64,000 nt of DNA from positions 558,001 through 622,000 of the forward strand of contig CAWCIL010000008.1 in assembly GCA_963795485.1 (NCBI GenBank), in the 5' to 3' direction. The first letter of the stretch is position 1; each line of letters opens with the position of its first letter. A program made the translations under genes and the position numbers. The notes under the pieces are model-generated. The model saw only the letters and a program-made list of their open reading frames with translations, ran no database searches and was not told the origin of the DNA. The stretch is from AP-15 sp963795485 (GTDB lineage: Bacteria; Pseudomonadota; Alphaproteobacteria; ATCC43930; CGMCC-115725). Below, piece by piece: positions 26,221 to 36,830 of this stretch.

Positions 26221-27411
26221 GTGTCCGGTGTGCTCGACGACATTCGCGTTCTCGATTTCGGCCGCTATATCGCCGGGCCGTTCTGTGCGGCACTACTCGC
26301 CGATCTCGGCGCCGAGGTGATCCGCATCGAGCGGCTGGGCGGCGGCGAGGACCGCGGCTTCATCCCGGTCGGCGCCGACCCGGAAAGCGGCGGTGCGATG
26401 TTCCTGGCGATGAACCGCAACAAGCTCGGCATGACCTTGGACCCGGCCGCACCGAAGGGCCGCGAAATCGTCCGCCGGCTGGTCGCGACCGCCAACGTCG
26501 TCGTCGCCAATCTGCCGCCGCAGGTGTTGCGCGCGCTGGCGCTCGATCTCGACAGCCTGCGCCAGGTCAAGCCCGACATCATCCTGACCACGGTGACCGG
26601 CTTTGGCGCCGGCGGGCCGCTCTCCGACAAGCACGGTTTCGACGGCATCGGCCAGGCGATGAGCGGCGCGGTCTATCTCTCCGGCACGCCCGAGCAGCCG
26701 ATCCAGGCCAAATTGCCGTGGGTCGATTTCGGCACCGCGTGCCTGTCGGCGTTCGGCACGCTCGCGGCCCTGCTCGAACGCGGCAAGACCGGCCGGGGCC
26801 AGAAGGTCGAAGGCGCGCTCTTGCGCACCGCGATCGCTTTCGCCAACGCCAGCCTGATCGAGCAGGCCCTGACCGGGGTGGGCCGGGTCGCGACCCTCAA
26901 CCGCGGCTTCAACTCGGCCCCGGCCGATCTCTATCGCTGCCGCGACGGTTGGATCGTCGCCACCGTAATCGGGCCCGCGATGTTCCGCCGCTGGACCCGG
27001 ATGATCGGAGAGGACCACTGGCTCGCCGACCCGCGATTTCGCGACGACCAGTCGCGCGCCGACCATGGCGAGGTCATCGCCGACCGGATGACCCGATGGT
27101 GCGCCGAGCGCAGCTGCACCGAGGCGTTGGCCGCACTCGAACAAGCGAGCATCGTCGCCGGCCAGGTCTATTCGCCGCAGCAGGCGCTCGACGACCCGCA
27201 TATCCGCGCCGCCCATCTGCTCGAGGAGGTCTCGCACCCCGCTCTCGCCGGCACTTATCCCCTCGCTCCGACCCCGATCGAGCTGTCCGAAACCCCCGGC
27301 CATTACCGCCGCCCGGCGCCGCTCCTCGGCGAGCACACCGCCGAAATCCTGGCCAGCCTCGGCTATGGCCCGGCCGAGATCGCCGCGCTGCGCGAGGAGG
27401 GGGTGATCTGA
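26221..27411 (+). CDS. CaiB/BaiF family CoA-transferase
   Basis: The 396-residue class III CoA-transferase moves CoA between carboxylic acids. Seen features are the N-terminal VLDFGRYIAGPFCAALLADL with GAEVIRIE, the NRNKLGMTLD motif, and the DGIGQAMSG and LPWVDFGTACLSAFG regions around the catalytic Asp. The C-terminus has PLLGEHTAEILASLGY. GTG 26221 is chosen because the GGCGGAGGAG ribosome-binding site is just upstream and the protein then begins SGVLDDIRVLDFG. Family members act on carnitine, oxalate, bile acids or aromatic acids; the acceptor here is unknown. Confidence 0.9.
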   Translation: MSGVLDDIRVLDFGRYIAGPFCAALLADLGAEVIRIERLGGGEDRGFIPVGADPESGGAMFLAMNRNKLGMTLDPAAPKGREIVRRLVATANVVVANLPPQVLRALALDLDSLRQVKPDIILTTVTGFGAGGPLSDKHGFDGIGQAMSGAVYLSGTPEQPIQAKLPWVDFGTACLSAFGTLAALLERGKTGRGQKVEGALLRTAIAFANASLIEQALTGVGRVATLNRGFNSAPADLYRCRDGWIVATVIGPAMFRRWTRMIGEDHWLADPRFRDDQSRADHGEVIADRMTRWCAERSCTEALAALEQASIVAGQVYSPQQALDDPHIRAAHLLEEVSHPALAGTYPLAPTPIELSETPGHYRRPAPLLGEHTAEILASLGYGPAEIAALREEGVI

Positions 27412-27454
27412 TAGCGGGCTCGAAAATGAGATCAGCGATCTGAACGGATTATCA

Positions 27455-27530
27455 TCACCCCGCGAAAAGCGGGGGCCACGGCAACCGCCACAGTGTCGAT
27501 CCCCTGGATTCCCGCGTTCGCGGGAATGAC
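27455..27530. repeat. Two intergenic palindromes (REP-like)
   Basis: The palindrome ccccgcgaaaagcggggg (27458-27475) and attcccgcgttcgcgggaat (27508-27527), followed by gacc, lie between the convergent CoA-transferase and ABC-binding-protein genes. The second has the common ctggattcccgc...gcgggaatgac form. They fill most of the 177-bp gap. Confidence 0.75.
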
Positions 27531-27588
27531 CATAGGCGCTGATATTATACCAGCGCCCCTCTCTGATGACTGTTTCGACCCTAAGAGG

Positions 27589-28611
27589 TCATTCGATCAC
27601 CTGGTCGGCGCGGTCGAGGAGCGATTGCGGAATCGTCAGACCGAGCGCCTTCGCGGTCTTGAGATTGACGATGAGATCGAATTTCACCGGCTCCTGAATT
27701 GGCAGATCGCCGGGCTTGGCCCCCTTCAGGATGCGATCGACATAGCCCGCCGCTCGGCGGAAATTGTCCGGTACGCTCGGACCGTAGGCCATCAGGCCGC
27801 CGTCGTCGGCATATTCGCGCTCAGGGTAGATGGCGGGAAGGCGCGCGGCATCGACGAGCGCAATGATGGCTTGGCGGTGGTTCCAAAACATCGCATCCGG
27901 AAGGACCGTCATCCCGGTCGCCTCGGCAAAGACGCTCGGCGTGAGCGCCCGCAAGGCTTCGGGCGTGTCCGGCTCGACGCGGGCGACGATACGCAGACCC
28001 ATCGCCCCCGCCGTTCCCTCGACCTCGCGCAAATACGCGGGCGAGGTGGCGTTTGCCGGATTTACCAGCACCGCCACCGCGGTCAAGTTCGGGACGGCAA
28101 TATGCAGGAGGTCCAGCCGCTTCGCGTTTAGTTCAAACGTCATCAGGGTGAAGCCGGTGAAGTTCCCGCCGGGGTGCGAGAAGCTGGCAGCGAGGCCAAT
28201 CGATACCGGATCGGGCCCGACCCCCATGACGATCGGAATCCGCTTTGTCGCCTGGCTCGCGGCGAGTGCGGCGGGGAGGCCATCCGTCACGATAACGTCG
28301 ACCGGCAGGGCCACCAGTTCGGCTGCCAGCTGTGCGAGAAGCGAGGTATCGCCACGGTACGAACGGAATGCGAGGACGATGTTGCGGCCCTCGACGTAAC
28401 CCAGCTCGTGAAGCCCTTGTTTAAAGGCCTCGAAAATCGGTGTTCTGTCGTTAGGTGCGGGCGTCAGGATGCCGACGCGCGACATCTTCCCTCCGGCTTG
28501 CTGCGCGAACGACTGCTCGGCCATGGCCGCCAGCGCCGCAACTCCGGCGCGGATGAAGTTACGCCGCCTCAGGGCAAGGCGGCCGCTACCCACGTCCCGC
28601 TGCCGATCCAC
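27589..28611 (-). CDS. ABC transporter substrate-binding protein (TrpX/DUF534-type)
   Basis: The 340-residue exported protein starts with a twin-arginine-like signal, RRRNFIRAGVAALAAM. The body matches the ABC substrate-binding family PF04392: KMSRVGILTPAPNDRTPIFE, GLHELGYVEGRNIVLAFRSY, PVDVIVTDGLPAALAASQAT, VPNLTAVAVLVNPANA and a C-terminal LKTAKALGLTIPQSLLDRAD. No permease or ATPase is beside it, so it is an orphan binding protein, as is common for this family. Confidence 0.88.
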   Translation of the reverse strand: MDRQRDVGSGRLALRRRNFIRAGVAALAAMAEQSFAQQAGGKMSRVGILTPAPNDRTPIFEAFKQGLHELGYVEGRNIVLAFRSYRGDTSLLAQLAAELVALPVDVIVTDGLPAALAASQATKRIPIVMGVGPDPVSIGLAASFSHPGGNFTGFTLMTFELNAKRLDLLHIAVPNLTAVAVLVNPANATSPAYLREVEGTAGAMGLRIVARVEPDTPEALRALTPSVFAEATGMTVLPDAMFWNHRQAIIALVDAARLPAIYPEREYADDGGLMAYGPSVPDNFRRAAGYVDRILKGAKPGDLPIQEPVKFDLIVNLKTAKALGLTIPQSLLDRADQVIE

Positions 28612-28868
28612 GGCCTCCCCTCTACGGCCATGACGTGCTGCAACTTTAGCAGCACATTGGGCAGTGATCTACCGCCATCAAGAACCGATGCAGCTATGGG
28701 ACAAGAACCCGCGCACAGGCAGCAATGGTGAAGGCCGTTCACCACCCCAAGCCGTCATCAGAAGAGCCCCTGATATTAGACGTATCATTATGGTTCAGGT
28801 TCTGAGGTCAGAACAGCGCTCGGGCGGGCTCTGCTCGCTGCGAGCCGCCGCCCTCAAGTCACAAAAGG

Positions 28869-31800
28869 TCACTCGGCGGCGACGGGTTGCAGCGGCTTTT
28901 TTTGCTTGCGCGCCTTGCGGCTTTCGTCGAGGCGCTGCAGCACCGCGAAGAAGGACGGCACGAACAAGACCGCGAGGCAGGTCGAGGCGACGATGCCGCT
29001 GAACACGCTGAATCCCAGCGATTTGCGCGAATTGGCGCCGGCGCCGGTGGCCAGCAGCAATGGCAAGACGCCCATGCCGAAGGCGAAGGAAGTCATCAGG
29101 ATCGGCCGAAAGCGCATCCGCGAGGCCTCGACCGCCGCTTCGATGATCGGCTTGCCGTGCACCATGCGGCCCTCGCGCGCCACCTCGACGATCAGGATGC
29201 CGTTCTTGGCCGACAACGCGATCATCAGAATGAGGCCGATCTGGGTGTAGAGGTTGTTGGCGACGCCGAGGCTGGTCAATGCCAGGACCGGCCCCAACAG
29301 CGCCAACGGCACCGCCGACAACACCGCCAATGGCAATATCCAGCTTTCATATTGGCCGGCGAGACACAGATAAACCAGCAATACCGACAGACCGAAAAGG
29401 TAATAAAGCTGATTGCCGGTCAGCTTTTCCTGATAGGACATCGCCGACCATTCGTAGGAAACGCCGGGCGGCAGGGTTTTCTTGGCGATCTCCTCCATCG
29501 TGCTCAGCGCCTGGCCCGAGCTGAAGCCGCGCGCCGGGCCGCCGACGATCGTCGCCGACGGGAACAAATTATAGAGCGTGACCAAGGGCGGCCCGACCAC
29601 CGAGCTCAAATGCGCGACGGCGCCGATCGGCACCATGTTGCCGTCCTGGCTGCGCACATAGAGATTCAAGAGATCGTCGGGACGCAGACGGAATTTCGAA
29701 TCGGCCTGCACATAGACCTGCAATGACAGGCCGAATTTGTTGAACTGGTTGACGTAGGTCGAGCCGAGATAGGCGGTCAGCGCCGAGAACACGTCGCCGA
29801 CCGAAACCCGCAGGGTTTGTGCCCGGTCGCGATCGACGGTGACCGCGACTTGCGGCGCGCCCGGCCGAAACGGGGTCAGCACATGCTGCAGCCCGGGGTC
29901 GGCGCCGGCCTTCTTGACGATCGCCTGGGTCACGTCGCTGAGCTTCTGATAATCGAAGCTGCCGCCCAGCAGCTCGGTCTGCATCTGAAAGCCGCCGGCA
30001 TTGCCGATGCCCTGGATCGGCGGCGGCGCCAGCACGAACAGCCTTCCATCGGGCGCCCGGTTGAGGGCCTTCTGCAGATGCCCGGCGATCGACAGGATGT
30101 CGGTGCCGTTTGCCTTGCTGCGCTCGTCCCACGGCTTCAGCACGACAAAATTGACCCCGGCATTGGCCAGATCGGCATTGTTGTCGAGCACCGACATTCC
30201 GGCGATCGAAATGACGGTCTCGACCCCGGGCGTCGCCATCGCGATCTTGGTCGCGCCTGTCAAGCGCCGCGGTCGTCCGCCCGAGCGCGGCGCCGTCGGG
30301 CAGTTGCGCGGCGATCATCAGATAGCCCTGGTCTTCGTTCGGGATGAACGCGGTCGGCAGCCGGGCGATGCCCCAGACCGCGACCACCGCCAGCGCCACC
30401 CCGATCAGCACCATCAGCCCGCTGTGCCGCACCATACGGCCGATCAGCCCGGTGTAGCCGTGCTCCATGCGGTCATAGACATGGTTGAAGCCGCGATAGA
30501 AAAAATTGCGCTGCGCCACCGGCTTCGGCGTGCGCAGCCACAGCGCGCATTGCGTCGGCTTCAGGGTCGCGGCGTTGACCGCGCTGATCAGCGCCGTCAC
30601 CGCGATAACGAGCGCGAACTGCGCGAAGATCTGCCCGCTGAGGCCGGGGACAAAGGCCGACGGCAGGAACACCGCCATCAGGACGAGCGTGATGCCGACG
30701 ACCGGGCCGAACAGTTCGTCCATCGCCCGGATCGCGGCGTCGTGCCCCGACATGCCCTGCTCGATGTATTTGGACACGCCCTCGACGATGACGATCGCGT
30801 CGTCGACGACAATGCCGATCGCCAGGATCAGCGCGAACAGCGTCGACAAATTGACGGTGTAGCCGAGTGCCGCCATGCCGGCGAACGCGCCGATGATCGT
30901 GACCGGGACCGTCGTCGCCGGCACCAAGGTCGCGCGAAAGTTCTGCAAGAATACCAGGATCACGATCAGCACCAGCACCCCGGCCTGCCACAAGGTCTTG
31001 TAGACCTCGGCGATCGAGTCCTTGACGAAGATCGTGGTATTGTAGGGGATGCTGTAGTGGAGACCGGGCGGGAAGCGGCGCGCCAGCTCGGCCATCTTGG
31101 CCGCGACTTCGGCCGCGACCTTCAGGGAATTCGCGTCCGGGGTCTGATATATGGCGATGCCGGCGGCCGGCTTGCCGTCGAGCTTGAAATCCTGGGCGTA
31201 GGTCTGCGCGCCCAGCTCGATGCGGGCCACGTCCTTGAGCTTGATCAGCTTGCCGCCTTGGTTGGTCTGGTCCTTGACGACGATGTCGCCGAACTGGTTC
31301 GGATCGTCGAGCCGCGACTGGATGTCGACGGTGTACTGGAACTGCTGGTCCTTGGGCGCGGGCGGCATGCCGACCTGCCCGGCCGCGACCTCCTGGCTCT
31401 GCTGGCGAATGGCGCGGATCACGTCGTCCGGAGCCAGGCCATAGGAATAGAGCTTCTGCGGGTCCATCCAGATCCGCATCGAGTATTCGCCGGCACCCAT
31501 CACCGTGACGTTGCCGACCCCCGGCAGCCGCGCCAGCTCGTTCACCAGATTGATCGTCGCGTAGTTCCACATATAGAGCGCGTCGCGCGAGCCGTCCGGC
31601 GAATTGAGGGTCACGAATTCGAGGATCGACGAGGATTTCGCGCGGATCGCCACCCCCTGCGACTGCACCGCCTGCGGGCAACTGGGCGAGCGCGTTGGTG
31701 ACGCGGTTCTGCACCAGCACCTGGTCCATGTTCGGGTCGGTGCCGATCTGGAACGTCACCGTCAGCGTGTAGGTGCCGTCATAGGCGCTGGTCGACTCCA

Positions 31801-32035
31801 TGTAGAGCATGCCCTCGACGCCGTTGACCTGCAGCTCGATCGGCAATGCCACGGTGTCGACGATGGTCTGCGGGCTGGCGCCGGGGTAGCGGGTCGTCAC
31901 CTGCACCGTCGGCGGCGTCACATTCGGGTACTGGGCGACCGGCAGGCGGAACACGCAGATGGCGCCGATCAGCACCAGCACGATCGCCAGCACATTGGCG
32001 AGGACCGGGTGCTCGATGAAAAATTTCGAGATCAT
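28869..32035 (-). CDS. RND efflux transporter permease (AcrB/MexB, HAE1 type), interrupted by two frameshifts
   Basis: The inner-membrane proton-driven drug pump would be about 1,050 residues. It begins MISKFFIEHPVLANVLAIVL at ATG 32035 and continues to VTNALAQLP. One extra base near 31676 precedes QAVQSQGVAIRAKSSSI. The middle holds the proton-relay region AIGIVVDDAIVIVEGVSKYI. A second extra base near 30256 separates TTAALDR from ATKIAMATPGVETVI. The last third, with GVANNLYTQIGLILMIALSA and KNGILIVEVA, is intact to 28869. The ATG overlaps the stop of the membrane fusion protein gene. Confidence 0.9.
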
Positions 32036-33345
32036 TGCTGCGCCCCCGGCGCTCCCGGAGCTGCTGCCCCGGTCGACCCGATCACGGCATCGATCGAGGT
32101 CGGCTGCGGCGTCACCTTGGTGCCGGGGGTGGCGCGCCACAGCTCGCCGACGACGACGCGATCCACGGGCTTCAGCCCCGAGGTGATGACCCGCAGCGCG
32201 CCGACCAGCTCGCCCAATTGCACATAGCGCTGCTCGACCACATCCTTGTCGTTGAGGACCAAGAGGTAGCGGCCGCCTTGGTCGGTCTGCAGCGCGCGAT
32301 CGGGCACCAGCAGCGCGTTGCGGTCGACCGGCCCCATCGGCAGGCGCATCCGCACGAAAAAGCCGGGCAACAGCGCGCGGTCCGGGTTGGCGAGGATGCC
32401 GCGCACCAAGAGGGTCCCGGTCTGCGGGTCGAGCGCCGGCGCCACATATTGGATGGTGCCGCGATAGGGAAACCCGGTTTGGTTCGACAAGCCGACATCG
32501 ACCGGCACCCTGTGCAGGTCGGCCAGGGTCAGCCGGTGCTCGCCCAAATTCTTACGGATTTGCAGAACCTGCTGCTCGCTCAGATTGGCCACCACATAGA
32601 TCGGGTCGAGCTGGGTGATCTCGGCCAGCGCCGCCTGCTGGCCGCCGCCGCCGACGACGTTGCCGGGGTCGATCAGATGCTTGCCGACGATGCCGTCGAA
32701 CGGTGCCCTGATTTCGGTATAGCCCAAATTGACCTGGTCGATCGCGACCTGGGCCTTGGCGCTGAGCAATTGCGCCTCGGCGCTCGCCCGCTCGAAATTC
32801 CAGTGGTCGACTTCGGTCTGGGTGGCCGCGTCCTGCTTGACCAAGGCCGAGTACCGGACCAGTTCCGTTTTGGCATAGACCAGGGCCGCCTGCGCGGTCA
32901 GAACCTGGGCGTGGGCCTGCTGCAATTGCTGCTTATAGGGGTCCTGCTGCACCGTGAACAACAGATCGCCCTTTTTGACGAAGGCGCCGTCCTGATAGTG
33001 CAATTGTTCGAGATAGCCCTCGACGCGGGCGACCAGCTTGACATCGTTGATCGCCGCGGCGTTGCCGGTGATTTCGGCATAATTGGTGACCGATTGCAAT
33101 CTCGGCAGCACCACCGGGACCGGCGCGCTCTGCGGCGACAACGGCGCCGCCGCGCTCGCCGCGGCCGGAGGTTGGGCCGCCGGCGTCTGCGGCTCGGCCG
33201 CGGTTGCCGCCGCGAGCGGCGATCCGATCCGGATCTGCGCCGCCCCATAGGCGCCGAGTGCCGCGAGCGCCGCCAATCCGGCGGCGGCCAGAATCCGCGA
33301 CCGGCGCGCTCCGTCGCGGCGCCGCGAGCGCGTCGGCAACTTCAT
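32032..33345 (-). CDS. RND efflux periplasmic adaptor subunit (membrane fusion protein)
   Basis: The 437-residue protein links the RND pump to the outer-membrane channel. It has a basic N-terminus and a membrane anchor (LAAAGLAALAALGAYGAAQI), a Pro/Ala-rich linker, the lipoyl half-motifs VEGYLEQLHYQDGAFVKKGD and YTEIRAPFDGIVG, a coiled-coil hairpin between them and beta-barrel domains after residue 230. ATG 33345 overlaps the outer-membrane factor stop (ATGA). An apparent in-frame extension into the upstream gene is produced by a frameshift in that gene. Confidence 0.9.
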   Translation of the reverse strand: MKLPTRSRRRDGARRSRILAAAGLAALAALGAYGAAQIRIGSPLAAATAAEPQTPAAQPPAAASAAAPLSPQSAPVPVVLPRLQSVTNYAEITGNAAAINDVKLVARVEGYLEQLHYQDGAFVKKGDLLFTVQQDPYKQQLQQAHAQVLTAQAALVYAKTELVRYSALVKQDAATQTEVDHWNFERASAEAQLLSAKAQVAIDQVNLGYTEIRAPFDGIVGKHLIDPGNVVGGGGQQAALAEITQLDPIYVVANLSEQQVLQIRKNLGEHRLTLADLHRVPVDVGLSNQTGFPYRGTIQYVAPALDPQTGTLLVRGILANPDRALLPGFFVRMRLPMGPVDRNALLVPDRALQTDQGGRYLLVLNDKDVVEQRYVQLGELVGALRVITSGLKPVDRVVVGELWRATPGTKVTPQPTSIDAVIGSTGAAAPGAPGAQQ

Positions 33346-35013
33346 CGCGACCTCACCATTCCGGCGGCCGGACGCTTGGCGCTGACATCGGCCGGCGTCG
33401 GCAAGCCGCGGAGCCGGCGGCGGCGCCTGGCTGCCGGGGGGCGGCAGCAGATCGCCCCAGTTGGTCCGGTCTCGCATTTCCTCGACCGTCGCGACCGGCA
33501 CGAAATCGTTGTTGTCGCGTATCTGCCATCCGCCCCCCAATGCCCGGTAGACCGAAGCGAGCCCGGTCGAGACATTCCCTTCGGCGGTCGCGAGATCGGT
33601 CTGCGCCGTGTACAGGTTCTGCTCGGCCGTCAGCACGGTCGTAAAATCCCGCGTGCCCAGCTGATATTGCAGAAAGGCGAGCCCGAGCGCCGCATTCGCG
33701 GCGGCGACGCTGCGGCGCAGATCGTCCACCTGCAGGCGCGACTGCAGAAACGTCGCCAGCCCGTCCTCGACCTGCTGCTGCGCGGTCAGCACCGTGTTCT
33801 GATAGTCGACCAGCAATTCCTGCAATTTCGCGTCCTGCACCCGGACGGTGTTGGTGATCTGCCCGTAATTCAGGATGTTCCACTGCGAAGCTCGGGCCAA
33901 AGCCGAAGGTGATGCCCTTGCCCATCACCAGATCGCTGAGCTTGTGGCCGGCGATATTGCTGGAGACCGTGCCGAAGCTGCCGAGCAGGCTGAACGCCGG
34001 GTAGAGCTGCGCCTCGGCGACGCCGATCTGGGCACTCTGCGCCACCGCCGCCAGCTCGGCCGCGCGGATGTCCGGCCGGCGGCGCACCAGATCGGCGGGG
34101 ATGCCGACCGCGACGCCCTCGGGCGGCACCGGGATCGTCGTCGGTCCGAGCAGCAGATCGCGTCGAGCGGCTGCGGCGCCATGCCCAACAGCACGCGCAG
34201 CGCGTCCAGCCCCTGGTCCAGCTGGGCGGTCAATTGCGGGATCGTCGACTCGGTCTGGCCGAGGACGTTTTCCGCCTGATAGACATCGAGCTTGGTCGCC
34301 ACGCCGCCGTGATAGCGCGCCTCGGCGATGGCCAGCGCCTTCTTTTGCTTGACGATATTGTCCTGGGCGATGTCGATCTGGGTCTCGAGGGTGCGGATGC
34401 CGATATAGGTCGTGGCGACGTCGCCGAGCAACGTCACCAGCACGTCGTCATAGGACGCGATCGATCTGGAGGTAGGCGGCGTCGGCCGATTGAATGGCGC
34501 GGCGGAACTTGCCCCAGAAATCGAGCTCCCAATCGACCGAAGCCCCGAGCGTCGCGCGCCAGAAGCCGGAAACCTGGACTCTGCGCGGGTGCGGTCGGGT
34601 CGGCGTGGCTCGGCCGGTCGTAAATCAGCGAGCTCGTCGCCTGCTGCGACTGCGGGTAAAAGTCGCCGATCGCCACCCCCAGTTCGGCGCGCGCCTGCAG
34701 CACGCGGGTGCCGGCGGCGACCAGGGTCAGGTTCTGGTTGTAGGCGATCGCGATCAGCCGGTCGAGCACCGGGTCGTGGAATACCGTCCACCAGTCCCGA
34801 TACTCCTCGCGCCGGGTTTCGACCGAGGGGTTGTTGGCTTCGAGATACCTGGCGGCGACCGGAACCGGCAGGCGATCTGAAATCCGGACCGACCATGCAA
34901 CCGCCGGCGACCAGGGGCAGCGCCACCGCGATGGCCCACCCGAGGCTCAGGTTCGCGTATCGCGCGAGAACGGCAAGTCTGGCGATCGCTGCCGGCCAGG
35001 TTGTCCACGCCAC
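33342..35013 (-). CDS. Efflux outer-membrane lipoprotein (NodT/OprM family), interrupted by several frameshifts
   Basis: The pieces add to one outer-membrane factor of about 500 residues. A lipoprotein signal, LGWAIAVALPLVAGGC, is followed by MVGPDFRSP. The next frames carry RYLEANNPSVETRREEYRDW, FHDPVLDRLIAIAYNQNLTL, GFWRATLGASVDWELDFWGK, SYDDVLVTLLGDVATTYIGI, PPEGVAVGIPADLVRRRPDI and QWNILNYGQITNTVRVQDAK, ending AAGMVRSR. Shifts lie near 34873, 34576, 34465, 34165, 33891 and 33410, and nearly all are explained by one extra base. The start codon is uncertain; GTG 35013 is a candidate. It is the first gene of the operon outer-membrane factor-MFP-RND. Confidence 0.8.
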
Positions 35014-35127
35014 CGGCTTCACGAACTTTGTCCCGTCCCCAAATATCGCGTCCGTACCGTGCCACCGACGGCCGGATGCGATCGCCCACGCCGGAAACGC
35101 TGCCCGACCATCGGCCGGTGGGGACAT

Positions 35128-35387
35128 GATGGCCGATCATGTGTCAGATTGTAAATGAAATATGTGAGCGTGGTAAATCGGCTGGTGGCGATCCTGCTGT
35201 CAGGTTGAAACCCGACTCGCTGCTGCTGCCCCTCCCGTGCTGTAGCCACGCCGATTCCCCATCGTGCCTACTTTATTGCTCCCACGCCTCCGTCCAAAAC
35301 CCGTCCGCAAAAATCGCTGGTGCCGCGGGTCGGGGCATCGTCCCGCGGCGTTGCGCGCAGCAAATCAACGAAACCCCCCGTTTTGCA
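35128..35387. other. Intergenic region upstream of the efflux operon
   Basis: The 260-bp gap separates the efflux operon from the OmpA-like gene, both on the minus strand. It includes a locally A/T-rich patch, cagattgtaaatgaaatatg (35146-35165), which could contain the efflux operon promoter. No convincing -35/-10 pair, operator palindrome or small gene was identified. Confidence 0.4.
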
Positions 35388-35957
35388 TCAGGCGCCGGGT
35401 GCGCCCGGCCCTTGCATGGTGACCACGATACGGCGGTTCTGCGCCCGGTTCGCCGGCGTATCATTTGGCGAGATCGGGTGGGTATCGCCAAATCCCTTGG
35501 CCGAAATGATATTCGGGTTGACCCCTTGCGAGACCAGATAGGTCACGACCGCGCCGGCTCGTCGCGTTGACAGCGCTAGATTGTCCGGGATCCCCATGTG
35601 CTGCAGCTGCGGTCCGACCGGTGTGCTGTCGGTATACCCGTAGACGACGACCTTGGCGTTCTGCAGCGCGGCGAGCTTGGGCACAAGTGTGCTGCTGAGC
35701 TCCGCCTTGCCGGCGGCGCTCAGCTCCCAGCCGCCCGAAGGAAACAGCAAATCGCCGGCCTCGACGAAAGTCGCTTGCTGCTGCAGCGCCGTGACCTGCG
35801 CCTGGAGCTGCTGGTTCTGCCCCTGGAGCTGCTGGTTCTGCCCTTGCAGAGTGTCGTAGCTGCTCTGCGACACGCAGGCCGACAGCAACAGCCCCGCCAG
35901 GGGCAGGGCCGCGGCGGGGCCGATATACTTTCGAAACGGCAAGGATAGATTGGTCAT
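35388..35957 (-). CDS. OmpA-family peptidoglycan-binding lipoprotein
   Basis: The 189-residue protein has a lipoprotein signal (PAAALPLAGLLLSACVSQ, lipobox LSAC) and a short Gln-rich coiled coil containing repeated LQGQNQQ. An OmpA C-terminal domain follows (about residues 70-185): FPSGGWELSAAGKAELSSTL, VYGYTDSTPVG, LALSTRRAGAVVTYLVSQGV, SAKGFGDTHPISPNDTPANR and NRRIVV, with the peptidoglycan-contacting Asp and Arg residues. ATG 35957 has GGAGAAG upstream. It probably tethers the outer membrane to the cell wall. Confidence 0.9.
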   Translation of the reverse strand: MTNLSLPFRKYIGPAAALPLAGLLLSACVSQSSYDTLQGQNQQLQGQNQQLQAQVTALQQQATFVEAGDLLFPSGGWELSAAGKAELSSTLVPKLAALQNAKVVVYGYTDSTPVGPQLQHMGIPDNLALSTRRAGAVVTYLVSQGVNPNIISAKGFGDTHPISPNDTPANRAQNRRIVVTMQGPGAPGA

Positions 35958-36368
35958 GACAGTTCTTCTCCAATTGTCTGGGTCAAGGGGTCGGCGCTCG
36001 AATGCTCCGCAGGCATCTCCGCCACCGGCGACAGCGGCGGCGCACACCAGACGGCTGTCTGGACAGAGCAAGCCTTCGGCGATCCGCGCGGCCGGCGTTT
36101 AGCTTAAGGGTAGAGATATTGCGGAGAGATTAGCGGAGAGTCCGTCCGGGCGTTCCGCGCCGGCTTTTTTCGCGCGTGCCGCCGACGTCGTTGCGGCGTC
36201 GATCTTGATGGCGACGACCGGAGCGGGCAAAATCAGGCGCGTCGACAGCGCCGACCGCACGCCCGAGCCTTACTCGGCCAAACGAGAATCCGAGCAAACG
36301 GTCGCGACGCTGGCGCCGTGCCCAACCGGCCTCGGTCGGGTGCGCGCAGCGAGCGAGGGAGGAGAAAG
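35958..36368. other. Divergent intergenic region with no gene seen
   Basis: This 411-bp stretch lies between the minus-strand OmpA-like gene and the plus-strand VOC gene, so it should hold both promoters. A short T-rich run follows gcgccggc near 36165, but no clear stem accompanies it. I see no coding sequence with family resemblance and no RNA gene. Confidence 0.4.
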
Positions 36369-36725
36369 ATGATCCAGGCGAGCGGGATCGACCACATCGT
36401 GCTGCATTGCAGCGATGTCGGGCGCTCCAAGGCGTTCTACACCGACGTGCTCGGCATGACCGTCTATCGCGAGAATGACGGGCAGGTGTTTCTGCACGCG
36501 GGCGGCCAGGGGGTGGCCCTGTTCCACAAGCGCAACGACGTGCCGCTGAGCACCGGCAACGACCTCAATCACTTGGCCCTGAACGTCGCCTCCGGTAGCT
36601 ACGAAAGCTTAAAGAGCGAGCTCGAAAGCCAAGGAGTCGCGGTCGATGGGCGCCCGGGCGACGACCATTGCATCTATTTTCGCGATCCCGACGGGCACCG
36701 GCTGCAGCTGATGTTCCGCCGCTGA
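36369..36725 (+). CDS. VOC (glyoxalase/bleomycin-resistance/dioxygenase) family protein
   Basis: The 118-residue single-domain protein has paired beta-alpha-beta modules and likely metal ligands H9 (SGIDHIVLHCSD), H63 or so in LNHLALNV, and the late E/D region CIYFRDPDGHRLQLMF. The GGGAGGAGAAAG ribosome-binding site supports ATG 36369. Many relatives act as dioxygenases, glyoxalases or fosfomycin-resistance-like proteins; the activity here is unknown. It stands alone. Confidence 0.88.
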   Translation: MIQASGIDHIVLHCSDVGRSKAFYTDVLGMTVYRENDGQVFLHAGGQGVALFHKRNDVPLSTGNDLNHLALNVASGSYESLKSELESQGVAVDGRPGDDHCIYFRDPDGHRLQLMFRR

Positions 36726-36830
36726 GGGCACTGCGTAAAAGTCGCTCGGCGGCGCTGAGGATCCGGAGATTCCGCCCGACTAAAGACCCGCGGTTTCGAC
36801 TGAAGAGATCCGTCGATCGGCGTGGTGCGC

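Noticed and set aside
30001..31701. A 566-residue plus-strand frame across the RND transporter
   Set aside because: It runs antisense to the acrB-like gene and is low-complexity His/Arg/Asp-rich, as expected for a reverse complement of membrane-protein codons.
32032..33900. Apparent outer-membrane-factor/MFP fusion
   Set aside because: The frame is joined by an insertion near 33410. The correct frame of the first gene stops at 33342, overlapping the MFP start codon.
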